This document shows positions 56,842-63,774 of a stretch of 64,000 nt of DNA, piece after piece. The notes under the pieces were generated by a model. The model saw only the letters and a list, made by a program, of their open reading frames with translations. It had not been told where the DNA came from and did no database searches. Position 1 is the stretch's first letter, and each line of letters opens with the position of its first letter. The stretch comes from Jiangella sp. DSM 45060 (GTDB lineage Bacteria; Actinomycetota; Actinomycetes; Jiangellales; Jiangellaceae): positions 5,636,622 through 5,700,621 of the forward strand of contig NZ_LT629771.1 in assembly GCF_900105175.1 (NCBI RefSeq), in the 5' to 3' direction. The translations under genes and the position numbers were made by a program.

Positions 56842-57381
56842 GTGAAACTGCTCGAGGACGTCCCCTCGGCCGTCGCCCACCGTCCGCCGCCGCGCCGCAC
56901 TCGTCTCACCCTCGGGGTGGCCGCGGTGTTCCTGCTGGTGGCAGCCGTCGTCGGCGTGCTGCTGGTCGCGTCCAGCGGATCGGACGACACCGCCGCGGAC
57001 AGCGACCCTCGTCCGTCCGGGACGCTCGCGGACTGGGCCGCCGGCGTCACCGACGCCTGCACCACGGTGGCGGCGGAGCAGCCGATCATGGCGCAGGGGC
57101 CCGAGGTGCGGCTGGACGTCGCCAACCTCGCCGCGGTCTCCGCCGGGACGAGCGCGCTCGTCGCCGCCGTCCACGATGTGCCGCTGCCGGCCGAGGAGGC
57201 GGAGCAGGCGCAGGCGGGCGCCACCGTCACCGCCGGTGACCAGGCCGCGCAGGCGTGGACCGCGCTGACCGACACGTCCACCGAGGTGACCCAGGATCAG
57301 GTGACCCAGGCCGCCGAGCTGACCGCCGGCTTCGTCGCCGGCATGACGCAGCTCGGGGTGAACTGCGCGCCGATCGGCTGA
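56842..57381 (+). CDS. Hypothetical membrane-anchored protein
   Basis: A 179-aa protein: short cytoplasmic N-terminus, one transmembrane helix (LGVAAVFLLVAAVVGVLLVA, about residues 24-43), then an acidic Ala-rich extracellular helical domain with a single CTT and a C-terminal NC pair. It resembles predicted lipoprotein-like cell-wall proteins but has no lipobox. Unknown function. GTG 56842 has AAAGGTG 9 nt upstream; about 260 bp without a gene precede it. The trpS leader follows within 24 bp. Confidence 0.65.
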   Translation: MKLLEDVPSAVAHRPPPRRTRLTLGVAAVFLLVAAVVGVLLVASSGSDDTAADSDPRPSGTLADWAAGVTDACTTVAAEQPIMAQGPEVRLDVANLAAVSAGTSALVAAVHDVPLPAEEAEQAQAGATVTAGDQAAQAWTALTDTSTEVTQDQVTQAAELTAGFVAGMTQLGVNCAPIG

Positions 57382-57404
57382 CGCCGCCACGGTAAGGTGG
57401 AGGG

Positions 57405-57443
57405 GTGAAGTCCCTCGTGCTGGTGTGGTGGCTGCCTTCGTAG
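57405..57443 (+). CDS. trpS leader peptide with tandem Trp codons
   Basis: A 12-aa frame MKSLVLVWWLPS (GTG to TAG) with two adjacent TGG codons (57426-57431). TAAGGT (57393-57398) ends 6 nt before the GTG, so the mRNA is leaderless and translation begins at once. It is followed by mutually exclusive stem-loops before trpS, the hallmark of ribosome-mediated attenuation. The same arrangement is established for the auxiliary S. coelicolor trpS. Confidence 0.9.
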   Translation: MKSLVLVWWLPS

Positions 57444-57487
57444 GCGGCCCACCTCAGCATGTTCATCGGCCGCCGCGACGGCGGCCG
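57427..57487 (+). promoter_or_regulatory. Transcription attenuator of trpS
   Basis: Segments: 1 = GGTGGCTGCC (57427-57436, spanning the Trp codons), 2 = GGCGGCCCACC (57443-57453), 3 = CGGCCGCCG (57467-57475), 4 = CGGCGGCCG (57479-57487). 1 pairs with 2, 3 with 4 perfectly (9 bp, loop CGA), and 2 (GGCGGCC) with 3 (GGCCGCC) perfectly. A ribosome stalled on the Trp codons would cover 1, let 2:3 form and prevent the 3:4 terminator, so trpS would be expressed when charged tRNA-Trp is scarce. Confidence 0.85.
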
Positions 57488-57498
57488 ACCAGGTGACA

Positions 57499-57532
57499 GC
57501 TCTCGCGGTGGCCTTGCCACCGAACGGAGAGC
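57499..57532 (+). promoter_or_regulatory. Hairpin masking the trpS Shine-Dalgarno
   Basis: GCTCTC (57499-57504) pairs with GAGAGC (57527-57532) and CGGTGGC (57506-57512) with GCCACCG (57516-57522) around CTT. The strand GGAGAG, the only SD before ATG 57536, lies in the base-paired arm. This may add translational control to the attenuator; seen as sequence, function inferred. Confidence 0.55.
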
Positions 57533-57535
57533 GTC

Positions 57536-58585
57536 ATGACCCTCACCCTCGACACGCCGCTGCTGGCCGACCCGGCCGACGTCGCGGCCGATCCGTCGCG
57601 CTACCGCGTCCTCACCGGCGACCGGCCGACCGGGCCGCTGCACCTCGGCCACTACTTCGGGACGCTGCTCAACCGCGTCCGCCTGCAGCGTCAGGGCGTC
57701 GAGACCTTCCTCGTCGTCGCCGACTACCAGGTGATCACCGACCGGCTGTCGCCCGGCGAGATCGCGGCGAACGTGCGCGAGGTCGTCCTGGACAACCTCG
57801 CGGCCGGCGTCGACCCGGACGGCACGACGGTGTTCGCGCACAGCGCGGTGCCGGCACTGAACCAGCTGCTGCTGCCGTTCCTCTCCCTGACGACGGTGGC
57901 CGAGCTGCAGCGCAACCCGACCGTCAAGGACGAGGCGGCCGCGTCCGGGCTGGCGTCGATCAGCGGGCTGCTGCTGACATACCCCGTCCACCAGGCCGCG
58001 GACATCCTGTTCTGCCACGGCAACCTCGTACCCGTCGGCGACGACCAGCTGCCGCACGTCGAGCAGACCCGGCTGGTCGCGCGGCGGTTCAACGAGCGTT
58101 ACGCCGGCGGGCGCGCCGTCTTCCGCGAGCCGCAGGCGCTGCTGTCGCCGGCGCCGCGGCTGCTCGGCGTCGACGGACGGAAGATGAGCAAGAGCCGCGG
58201 CAACACCATCGCATTGAAGGCGAGCGCGGACGAGACGGCGCGGCTGATCAGGCGCTCGGTCACCGACGCCCGGCGCGACATCACCTACGACCCCGCCGAG
58301 CGGCCGGGCGTGTCGTCGCTGGTCGAGATCGCCGCGCTGTGCCTGGGCGTCGCGCCGGACGAGGTCGCGGCGCAGGTCGGCGATGGCGGCTCGGCGCTGT
58401 TGAAGGCGCTGGTCATCGACGTCGTGAACGAGGAGCTGCGGCCCGTGCGGGAGCGGCGGGCGGCGTACGCGGCCGAGCCCGGGCTGGTCGGGTCGCTGCT
58501 GGCGGCGGGCGCCGAGCGAGCGACGGCGATGGCCGAGGCGACGCTGGCCGACGTGCAGGAGGCGCTCGGGATGACGGCCTATTGA
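57536..58585 (+). CDS. trpS: Tryptophanyl-tRNA synthetase (probable attenuator-controlled auxiliary copy)
   Basis: Class I synthetase charging tRNA-Trp, 349 aa, complete. Seen: YRVLTGDRPTGPLHLGHYFG with the HIGH-type HLGH, FLVVADYQVITDR, LTYPVHQAADILFCHGNLVPVGDDQLPHVEQTRLVARRFNERY and the class I KMSKS signature GRKMSKSRGNTIALK (residues about 217-231). The leader with tandem Trp codons and attenuator suggests the inducible auxiliary TrpRS, which in S. coelicolor also confers resistance to the TrpRS inhibitors indolmycin and chuangxinmycin. Resistance here is inference. A strong terminator follows. Confidence 0.93.
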   Translation: MTLTLDTPLLADPADVAADPSRYRVLTGDRPTGPLHLGHYFGTLLNRVRLQRQGVETFLVVADYQVITDRLSPGEIAANVREVVLDNLAAGVDPDGTTVFAHSAVPALNQLLLPFLSLTTVAELQRNPTVKDEAAASGLASISGLLLTYPVHQAADILFCHGNLVPVGDDQLPHVEQTRLVARRFNERYAGGRAVFREPQALLSPAPRLLGVDGRKMSKSRGNTIALKASADETARLIRRSVTDARRDITYDPAERPGVSSLVEIAALCLGVAPDEVAAQVGDGGSALLKALVIDVVNEELRPVRERRAAYAAEPGLVGSLLAAGAERATAMAEATLADVQEALGMTAY

Positions 58586-58603
58586 AGAGCCTCCGGAAAT
58601 GAT

Positions 58604-58643
58604 GGGGCGCGTCTGGTGAGGGTGGGATCACCAGACGCGCCCC
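58604..58643. terminator. Strong hairpin terminator after trpS
   Basis: GGGGCGCGTCTGGTG (58604-58618) and CACCAGACGCGCCCC (58629-58643) form a perfect 15-bp stem with a 10-nt loop, between the convergent ends of trpS and the membrane-protein gene at 58663. It probably serves both directions; no T-tract, as usual in this group. Confidence 0.8.
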
Positions 58644-58662
58644 GAACGCGGCCGACTGATCG

Positions 58663-59496
58663 TCAGGGCCGCTGTTCACCGGGCTCAGGGAGCTCGGTGG
58701 GCTGCCGATCCTCCGCTCCGGACGGCGGATCGGCGGGGTCGGCGGGCCGCTCGTCGGGGGCAACGGGCGGCTCCGCCGGGTCGGGGGCCGGGCGCTCCGG
58801 CGTCGTCGGGTCGATGCTCGGGACGTCGTCGGGCCGGCCCGGGTCGTCCGGCTGGCCCGGGTCGTCCGGCTGGCCCGGGTCGTCCGGCCGGTGCTCGCCG
58901 GGCGTCGTCGGGACGGTCGTCGGCAGGCCGGGCAGCTCAGGCTCGTGCCCCTCGCCCGGATCGTCGGGCTTGCCGCCCAGCTCCTGCGCGTCCTCGCTGA
59001 CCTCCTGGCCGTCGACGCCGCCGTCGCGGGCGTCCTCGGCGACGTCCTCGCCGAACTCCTGAGGGTCGTCGAACGAGATCGGCGTCACCGTCTCGACCAC
59101 CGACTCGACCCGCTGCTGCGCGGCGTCGGGCAGCGCTCCGGCGGCGGCGACGCCGGTGAAGCCGGTGAAGATCGCCGCGAGCGCGACGACCGCTCTGGTG
59201 CGCAGGCTCATCGCCGCCACCCTCCGGCCGAGCCGAGCACGGACGGTGTGCCCGCGCGGCAGCGGCGACGGCGCGACTCCGGCGAAGTCGCCCAGTGCGA
59301 TGCGGCGGGCGAGTTCAGCCGTTGGGGGGACGGCTTCATCTGCACTCCTTCGGATGGCTTCGACCGCTTCCGACAGCGCCGTCAGGTCCTGGGCGCCGGG
59401 CGGCGTCCGAACACCGCGGAGGATCGCCTCGAGCGTCGCGTCGTCAGGAACGGTGGTGGGTGTCATGTCAGCTCTGTCATCGCCGGCACCGCTCAT
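58663..59496 (-). CDS. ECF-linked membrane protein (anti-sigma-like) with Pro-rich tail
   Basis: A 277-aa protein coded after an ECF sigma gene, overlapping its stop (ATGA, 59493-59496). Seen: an N-terminal cytoplasmic part of about 95 aa (LEAILRGVRTPPGAQDLTALSEAVEAIRRSADEAV...LARRIALGDF), one transmembrane helix (RAVVALAAIFTGFTGVAAAG, about residues 108-127), and an extracellular Pro/Asp/Glu-rich tail with repeated DDPGQP units. No HxxxCxxC zinc motif of classical anti-sigma is visible. The position makes it the likely sigma-modulating partner (inference). Confidence 0.7.
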   Translation of the reverse strand: MSGAGDDRADMTPTTVPDDATLEAILRGVRTPPGAQDLTALSEAVEAIRRSADEAVPPTAELARRIALGDFAGVAPSPLPRGHTVRARLGRRVAAMSLRTRAVVALAAIFTGFTGVAAAGALPDAAQQRVESVVETVTPISFDDPQEFGEDVAEDARDGGVDGQEVSEDAQELGGKPDDPGEGHEPELPGLPTTVPTTPGEHRPDDPGQPDDPGQPDDPGRPDDVPSIDPTTPERPAPDPAEPPVAPDERPADPADPPSGAEDRQPTELPEPGEQRP

Positions 59497-60047
59497 GCGG
59501 ATACGCCCTTCCGGTCGAGTTGCCGCCGCAACGCACTCAGTCCGCGGCGCTGCAGGGCCTTGACCGCTCCCGCGGACTTGCCGACGATGCCGGCGACCTC
59601 CTCGACGCTCAGGTCGCCGAGGATCCGCAGCAGCACCACCTCGCGCTGGTCGTCCGACAGGCCCGCGCACAGCTCGTGCACGCGCCGCCGGCCCAGCTCG
59701 ACGAGGGCGTCCTCCTCCGCGTCGCCGCCCACCTGCTCGCCGATCTCCGGGCCGTCGTCCACGGTCACCGGACGCCTGGACCGCCGGCGCCGCTCGTCGG
59801 TCACCCGCCGATAGGCGATGGTGAAGACCCAGGACCGGAACCGCTGCTCGGATCCGGTGAACGACGTCAGGCCGGCGAAGACGCCCAGGAACACCTCACT
59901 GGTGAGGTCCTCGGGCTCGTCCGATCCCTGCAGCCGCGCGTAGCCGCCGACGACTGGCGCGAGGTCGGTGTACAGGCGCTCGAACGCCCACGGCGCACCG
60001 GCGCGCGCCGCGGCGAGGATCTCGTCGAAGTCCGCTCCGATGACCAG
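59493..60047 (-). CDS. ECF RNA polymerase sigma factor (probable CTG start)
   Basis: A 184-aa sigma factor. Seen: region 2 (FDEILAAARAGAPWAFERLYTDLAPVVGGYARLQGSDEPEDLTSEVFLGVFAGL...RFRSWVFTIAYRRVTDERRRRSRR) and region 4 (LCAGLSDDQREVVLLRILGDLSVEEVAGIVGKSAGAVKALQRRGLSALRRQL). The first standard start codon (GTG 59894) lies inside region 2 and would truncate it. In frame upstream to a TGA there is no ATG/GTG/TTG, but CTG at 60047 follows GGGGAGG by 4-5 nt and precedes the conserved VIGADFDEI. The downstream partner gene is coupled. Confidence 0.88.
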   Translation of the reverse strand: MVIGADFDEILAAARAGAPWAFERLYTDLAPVVGGYARLQGSDEPEDLTSEVFLGVFAGLTSFTGSEQRFRSWVFTIAYRRVTDERRRRSRRPVTVDDGPEIGEQVGGDAEEDALVELGRRRVHELCAGLSDDQREVVLLRILGDLSVEEVAGIVGKSAGAVKALQRRGLSALRRQLDRKGVSA

Positions 60048-60120
60048 TGACCCCTCCCCGATGCGCGCCGCGGCTCACCGGCGTCATCGCCCGGAACGGC
60101 CGGAAGGGTACGGCCTGGGC

Positions 60121-61080
60121 TCAACCCACTGGTGGACGGCGGCGGCGTGGGGTGAGGCGCAGTGGCGGGAGGGGTGGGGCGGGGATGCGGTCGGTGCCGT
60201 GGCCGGCGACCGTGCCGAAACGGTGCTGGCCGGGCCGCTCCCACTCGTCCCGCGCCGCGACGATGTCCTCGTGGCTGCGGCCGACGAAGTTCCACCACAT
60301 GACGAGGTCGTCGGGGAACGGCTCGCCGCCCAGCAGGAACAGCGTCGTGTCGTCGTCGTGCGCGTGGATCGTCAGCTCGGTGCGTCCTGTGCCGAGGTAC
60401 AACAGCGGTCCCGGCTCCAGCCCCGTCCCCGCGACCGTCGCCCGCCCCGTCAGCACCAGGACGGCGTGCTCGAAGTCGGCGCGCAGTGGCAGCGTCGCGG
60501 TCTTGTGCACGTCGAGCTCGGCGCCGAGCAGCGGGCTGTACGTCATCGCCGGCGAGGTCGTCCCGGCCAGCTCCCCCGCCACCACCGTCGCCCGCACGCC
60601 GTCGCCGTCATACACCGGGAGGTCGGTGTGCTGCTCGAACCCCGGCGCCGCCGCTGCCGTTTCCGGCAGCGCGACCCACAGCTGCAGGCCGTGCAGCAGC
60701 GGCGCCTCGCCCAGCGAGATCTCCGAGTGCGCGATGCCCGGCCCGCTCGTCATCAGGTTCAACTGCCCCGGCTTGACGACGACGTCGCTGCCTACGCTGT
60801 CGCGGTGGTGGATCTCGCCCTGGAGCGGCCAGGTGACCGTCTGCAGGCCGGTGTGAGGGTGCGGCAGCACGACCATGTCGGTGTGCTGCGGGCCGAACTG
60901 GTCCAGGAAGCACCACGCCCCGACGGTGGGGAGCTGGCGGTGCGGCAACGTGCGGTTGACCCGCATCGCCCGGATGCCGCCCAACGGCACCTCGCGCGGC
61001 TCCAGCACCCGGCTCGCCGGGCCCTCCTGCCCCGCCGCATGACACCGCGTCTCGGCGGGACGCGCATCCAGGTTGCTCAC
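60121..61080 (-). CDS. Pirin-family bicupin protein
   Basis: A 319-aa bicupin of the pirin family; homologues act as quercetin 2,3-dioxygenases or metal-binding regulators. Seen: GGIRAMRVNRTLPHRQLPTVGAWCFLDQFGPQ, the metal site VVLPHPHTGLQTVTWPLQGEIHHRDSVG (His/His/Glu/His region), IAHSEI and the second cupin FLLGGEPFPDDLVMWWNFVGRSHEDIVAARDEW. GTG 61080 has GGGAAG upstream and TAGGCT 7 nt before. The basic Pro/Arg tail (PPLRLTPRRRRPPVG) is ordinary for actinobacteria. Confidence 0.93.
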   Translation of the reverse strand: MSNLDARPAETRCHAAGQEGPASRVLEPREVPLGGIRAMRVNRTLPHRQLPTVGAWCFLDQFGPQHTDMVVLPHPHTGLQTVTWPLQGEIHHRDSVGSDVVVKPGQLNLMTSGPGIAHSEISLGEAPLLHGLQLWVALPETAAAAPGFEQHTDLPVYDGDGVRATVVAGELAGTTSPAMTYSPLLGAELDVHKTATLPLRADFEHAVLVLTGRATVAGTGLEPGPLLYLGTGRTELTIHAHDDDTTLFLLGGEPFPDDLVMWWNFVGRSHEDIVAARDEWERPGQHRFGTVAGHGTDRIPAPPLPPLRLTPRRRRPPVG

Positions 61081-61145
61081 CTTCCCGAGCCTAGGGCCTG
61101 TCCCGCCGTCGCCGCCGGTGCGCGGCGGATAGACTGGCGCAGCCC

Positions 61146-61218
61146 GCCCTCGTAGCTCAGGGGATAGAGCATCCGCCTCCTAAGCGGAGGGTCGCAGGTT
61201 CGAATCCTGCCGGGGGCA
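61146..61218 (+). tRNA. tRNA-Arg (anticodon CCT)
   Basis: 5' GCCCTCG (61146-61152) pairs with CGGGGGC (61211-61217, one G-U). D arm TAGCTCAGGGGATAGAGC, anticodon arm CCGCC-TCCTA-AGCGG with anticodon CCT, T arm GCAGGTTCGAATCCTGC, discriminator A61218. No CCA is encoded. Reads AGG codons. Confidence 0.97.
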
Positions 61219-61294
61219 CCCTTTGACCAGCGCGTTCATCTTGCCTTGTTCTCGTGGCAGGGTAGTGGCCCTGGCGGAGATCCGGGGCGTCGAC

Positions 61295-61948
61295 TCAGCT
61301 GGTGCTGCTGACCGGCTTCTGCCAGAGGGCGACCAGGTCGCCGAGGCGGTCCATGACCGGCTGCGGGGCCTTCGCGGGAGACCCGGTGTCGAAGGGTGGC
61401 TGAGGGTCGTACTCGAGGCTGAGCTGGATGGCCTGGGCGACCTCGGGACCGTGCAGCCGGGCGGCGACCTCCAAGGCCAGGTCGATTCCGGCGGAGACGC
61501 CGGCGCCGGTGACGATCCGGTCCGCGAACACGACCCGCTGCTCGACCGGCTCCGCGCCGTACTCACGGAGCGCGTCGTAGGCGACCCAGTGCGTGGTGGC
61601 CCTCAGCCCGCGCAGCAGGCCCGCAGCGGCGAGCAGCAGCGAACCGGTGCAGACCGAGGTGGTGTAAGTGGTGGTGCGGTGAGCCGAGCGGATCCAGTCG
61701 AGGATGGGATGCCCGCTCGTCATCTCCCGGGCCACGTTGCCGCCGGGGACGAGCAGCACGTCCGGGGACGGCACCTCGTCGAAGGTGTGCTCGACGTCGA
61801 GGTGCAGCCAGCCCTTGGCGTCGCTGACGCGACCCTTCTCGGCCGCGCAGAACACCACCTCGGCGTCGGGCATGCCGGCGAACACCTGGTAGGGACCGAT
61901 GGCGTCGAGGATGGTGACCTTCGGGAACAGAGCGATGGCGATCTGCAT
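61295..61948 (-). CDS. DJ-1/PfpI-family protein (isonitrile-hydratase-like)
   Basis: A 217-aa class I glutamine-amidotransferase-like protein. Seen: start MQIAIALFPKVTILDAIGPYQVFAGMP, VLLVPGGNVAREMTSGHPILDWIR, the nucleophile elbow TTSVCTGSLLLAAAGLL (Cys about residue 98) and ATTHWVAYDALREYGAEPVEQRVV. These fit InhA-type isonitrile hydratases and related sensors. ATG 61948 has AAGGAGGA 6 nt upstream. It is 32 bp downstream of a paralogue; both are divergent from a GlxA/AraC regulator gene. Confidence 0.9.
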   Translation of the reverse strand: MQIAIALFPKVTILDAIGPYQVFAGMPDAEVVFCAAEKGRVSDAKGWLHLDVEHTFDEVPSPDVLLVPGGNVAREMTSGHPILDWIRSAHRTTTYTTSVCTGSLLLAAAGLLRGLRATTHWVAYDALREYGAEPVEQRVVFADRIVTGAGVSAGIDLALEVAARLHGPEVAQAIQLSLEYDPQPPFDTGSPAKAPQPVMDRLGDLVALWQKPVSSTS

Positions 61949-61980
61949 GGGATCCTCCTTCGTCGCGTAGCCGCGGCGGA

Positions 61981-62571
61981 TCACACCGGCGGGGCCGGGT
62001 CGTACTGGATGCCTCGGCGCACCTGACGGGCGCGGTCGGCCCCGGCCAGCCTGGCCACGAGGTGCAGGGCCATGTCGATGCCGGCGGAGATGCCGGCAGC
62101 CGTGATCACGTCGCCGTCGTCGACGAATCTGTCGTCAGGACGCACCTCGATCGTGGGATCGAGCTCGGCCAGACGGTCGAGCTGGCCCCAATAGGTCGTC
62201 GCCGGACGGTTGCGCAGCAGTCCGGCGGCGGCGAACACCAAAGAGCCGCTGCACACGCTGGTCATCAGCGGAACCTCCTTGCGCATCCTGCGCAGCCAGT
62301 CGAGATGCGCCTCGTCATTGCGCAGGGCCCCGGTGCCACCGCCTCCGGGATGCACGAGGACGTCGTAGGCCGGCGCGTCGTCGAAGCCGTGGTGGGCCAG
62401 CACGGTCAGGCCCTTCGCGCACTCGACCGGTCCGGCTTCGCGAGCCAGGCAGGTGACGGCGTACCCGTCGTCCGGGAATCTGCGGGTCCACCAGGCCAGG
62501 ACCTCCCAGGGCCCGATCGCATCAAGCTCTTCAACGTCGGGGAACAACAGGATTCCGATCTGCCTGGTCAT
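61981..62571 (-). CDS. DJ-1/PfpI-family protein (paralogue)
   Basis: A 196-aa paralogue of the neighbour. Seen: MTRQIGILLFPDVEELDAIGPWEVLAWW, VLVHPGGGGTGALRNDEAHLDWLRRM, nucleophile elbow MTSVCSGSLVFAAAGLL and ATTYWGQLDRLAELDPTIEVRPDDRFVDDGDVITAAGISAGIDMALHLV. ATG 62571 with AAGGAG 7 nt upstream; first gene of the two-gene unit. It probably shares control by the divergent AraC-type regulator. The substrate is unknown. Confidence 0.9.
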   Translation of the reverse strand: MTRQIGILLFPDVEELDAIGPWEVLAWWTRRFPDDGYAVTCLAREAGPVECAKGLTVLAHHGFDDAPAYDVLVHPGGGGTGALRNDEAHLDWLRRMRKEVPLMTSVCSGSLVFAAAGLLRNRPATTYWGQLDRLAELDPTIEVRPDDRFVDDGDVITAAGISAGIDMALHLVARLAGADRARQVRRGIQYDPAPPV

Positions 62572-62742
62572 GTGCGCTCCTTCGGGACGAGCAACGGGCG
62601 ATGACGGTTCCTCCACCGTGCGGCGGGAGCTCTGCTGTCGTCAACGACGCGTAGCCCACAGATCGCGCCATCGGCTCGGATGGCACGATCCGTGGGGCAC
62701 CTGTCGTTGCTGCCGGGTAGCAGATCGGTCCACGATGGGCGT

Positions 62743-63720
62743 ATGGCTCCCGGCACCGTGACCTTCGTCGTCTTCGAGAACTTCGACACCGTCGATCTCG
62801 CCGGCCCGGTCGAGGTCTTCGGTGAGGCCGGCTACGACCTCCGGATCGTCGCGCCGGCCAAAGGACCGGTCACCTCCGACGCCGGGCTGTCCGTCAACCC
62901 CGATCACTCCGTGCGAACCGCAGATCCGCGCGACGTCGACACCCTTCTGGTCGTCGGCGGTGCCGGCGTCCACGCAGCACAGCAGGACACGAGACTGGTG
63001 CGCTGGGTGGCCGACGCGGCGGCGTCCGCCGGCAGGGTGGCGTCGGTCTGCAGCGGGACGTTCCTGCTCGCCGAAGCCGGGGTCCTCGACGGGCACCGCG
63101 TCACCACCCACTGGCGCAAGGCGGACAGGCTGGCCGCGGAGTACCCCGCCATCACCGTCGACAGCGACCCGATCTTCATCCGGGAAGGACGGATCTGGAC
63201 CTCGGCCGGGGTCTCCGCGGGCATGGACCTGGCGCTGGCGATGGTCGAGGACGACCTCGGCCCGCACGCGTCGCTCGCGGCCGCCCGGGAGCTGAACCTG
63301 TTCCTGCGTCGTCCCGGGAGCCAGTCCCAGTTCAGTGTGCCGCTCTGGTCCACGCCGCCACGCGACGACATCATGCGCCGGGTCGTCGACGCGATCCATG
63401 CGAACCCCGGCGATCCGCACGGGATCGCCGATCTTGCCAACGTCGCCGGCCTCAGCCCCCGACACCTGCAACGCCGGTTCACCCAGGAGGTCGGGATGAC
63501 ACCCGCGGCGTACGTCGAACGGGTCCGCGTCGAGGCGGCACAACGCGATCTATCCGAGCGGGACGACCCCGTGGAGGCGATCGCCCACCGCCACGGGTTC
63601 GGCACCGCCGAGACGCTCCGGCGGACCTTCCACCGGGTCGTCGGCACCTCACCGACGGACTACCGCGCGAGGTTCACCACCACGGCAGCGCCGACACCTC
63701 CGACGCCGGCACACGGTTGA
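62743..63720 (+). CDS. GlxA-family AraC/XylS regulator with N-terminal DJ-1 domain
   Basis: A 325-aa regulator. Seen: N-terminal DJ-1/PfpI sensor (VTFVVFENFDTVDLAGPVEVFGEAGYDLRIVAP; RVASVCSGTFLLAEAGVLDGHRVTTHW; SAGVSAGMDLALAMVEDDLG) and two C-terminal AraC helix-turn-helix motifs (IADLANVAGLSPRHLQRRFTQEVGMTPAAYVERVRVEAAQRDL and VEAIAHRHGFGTAETLRRTFHRVVGTSPTDYRARF). It is divergent from the two DJ-1 enzyme genes, so it is their likely activator. ATG 62743 is chosen. The three proteins share the same fold, suggesting a common ligand class (inference). Confidence 0.92.
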   Translation: MAPGTVTFVVFENFDTVDLAGPVEVFGEAGYDLRIVAPAKGPVTSDAGLSVNPDHSVRTADPRDVDTLLVVGGAGVHAAQQDTRLVRWVADAAASAGRVASVCSGTFLLAEAGVLDGHRVTTHWRKADRLAAEYPAITVDSDPIFIREGRIWTSAGVSAGMDLALAMVEDDLGPHASLAAARELNLFLRRPGSQSQFSVPLWSTPPRDDIMRRVVDAIHANPGDPHGIADLANVAGLSPRHLQRRFTQEVGMTPAAYVERVRVEAAQRDLSERDDPVEAIAHRHGFGTAETLRRTFHRVVGTSPTDYRARFTTTAAPTPPTPAHG

Positions 63721-63774
63721 TCTGACGGGAGCAGCTGCTCGCGATGTCGCACACCCGCCCGCGGTGCTCGCCGG

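Noticed and set aside
57382..57535. T-box riboswitch upstream of trpS
   Set aside because: No T-box sequence or specifier loop; the tandem-Trp leader peptide and alternative stems explain the region better.
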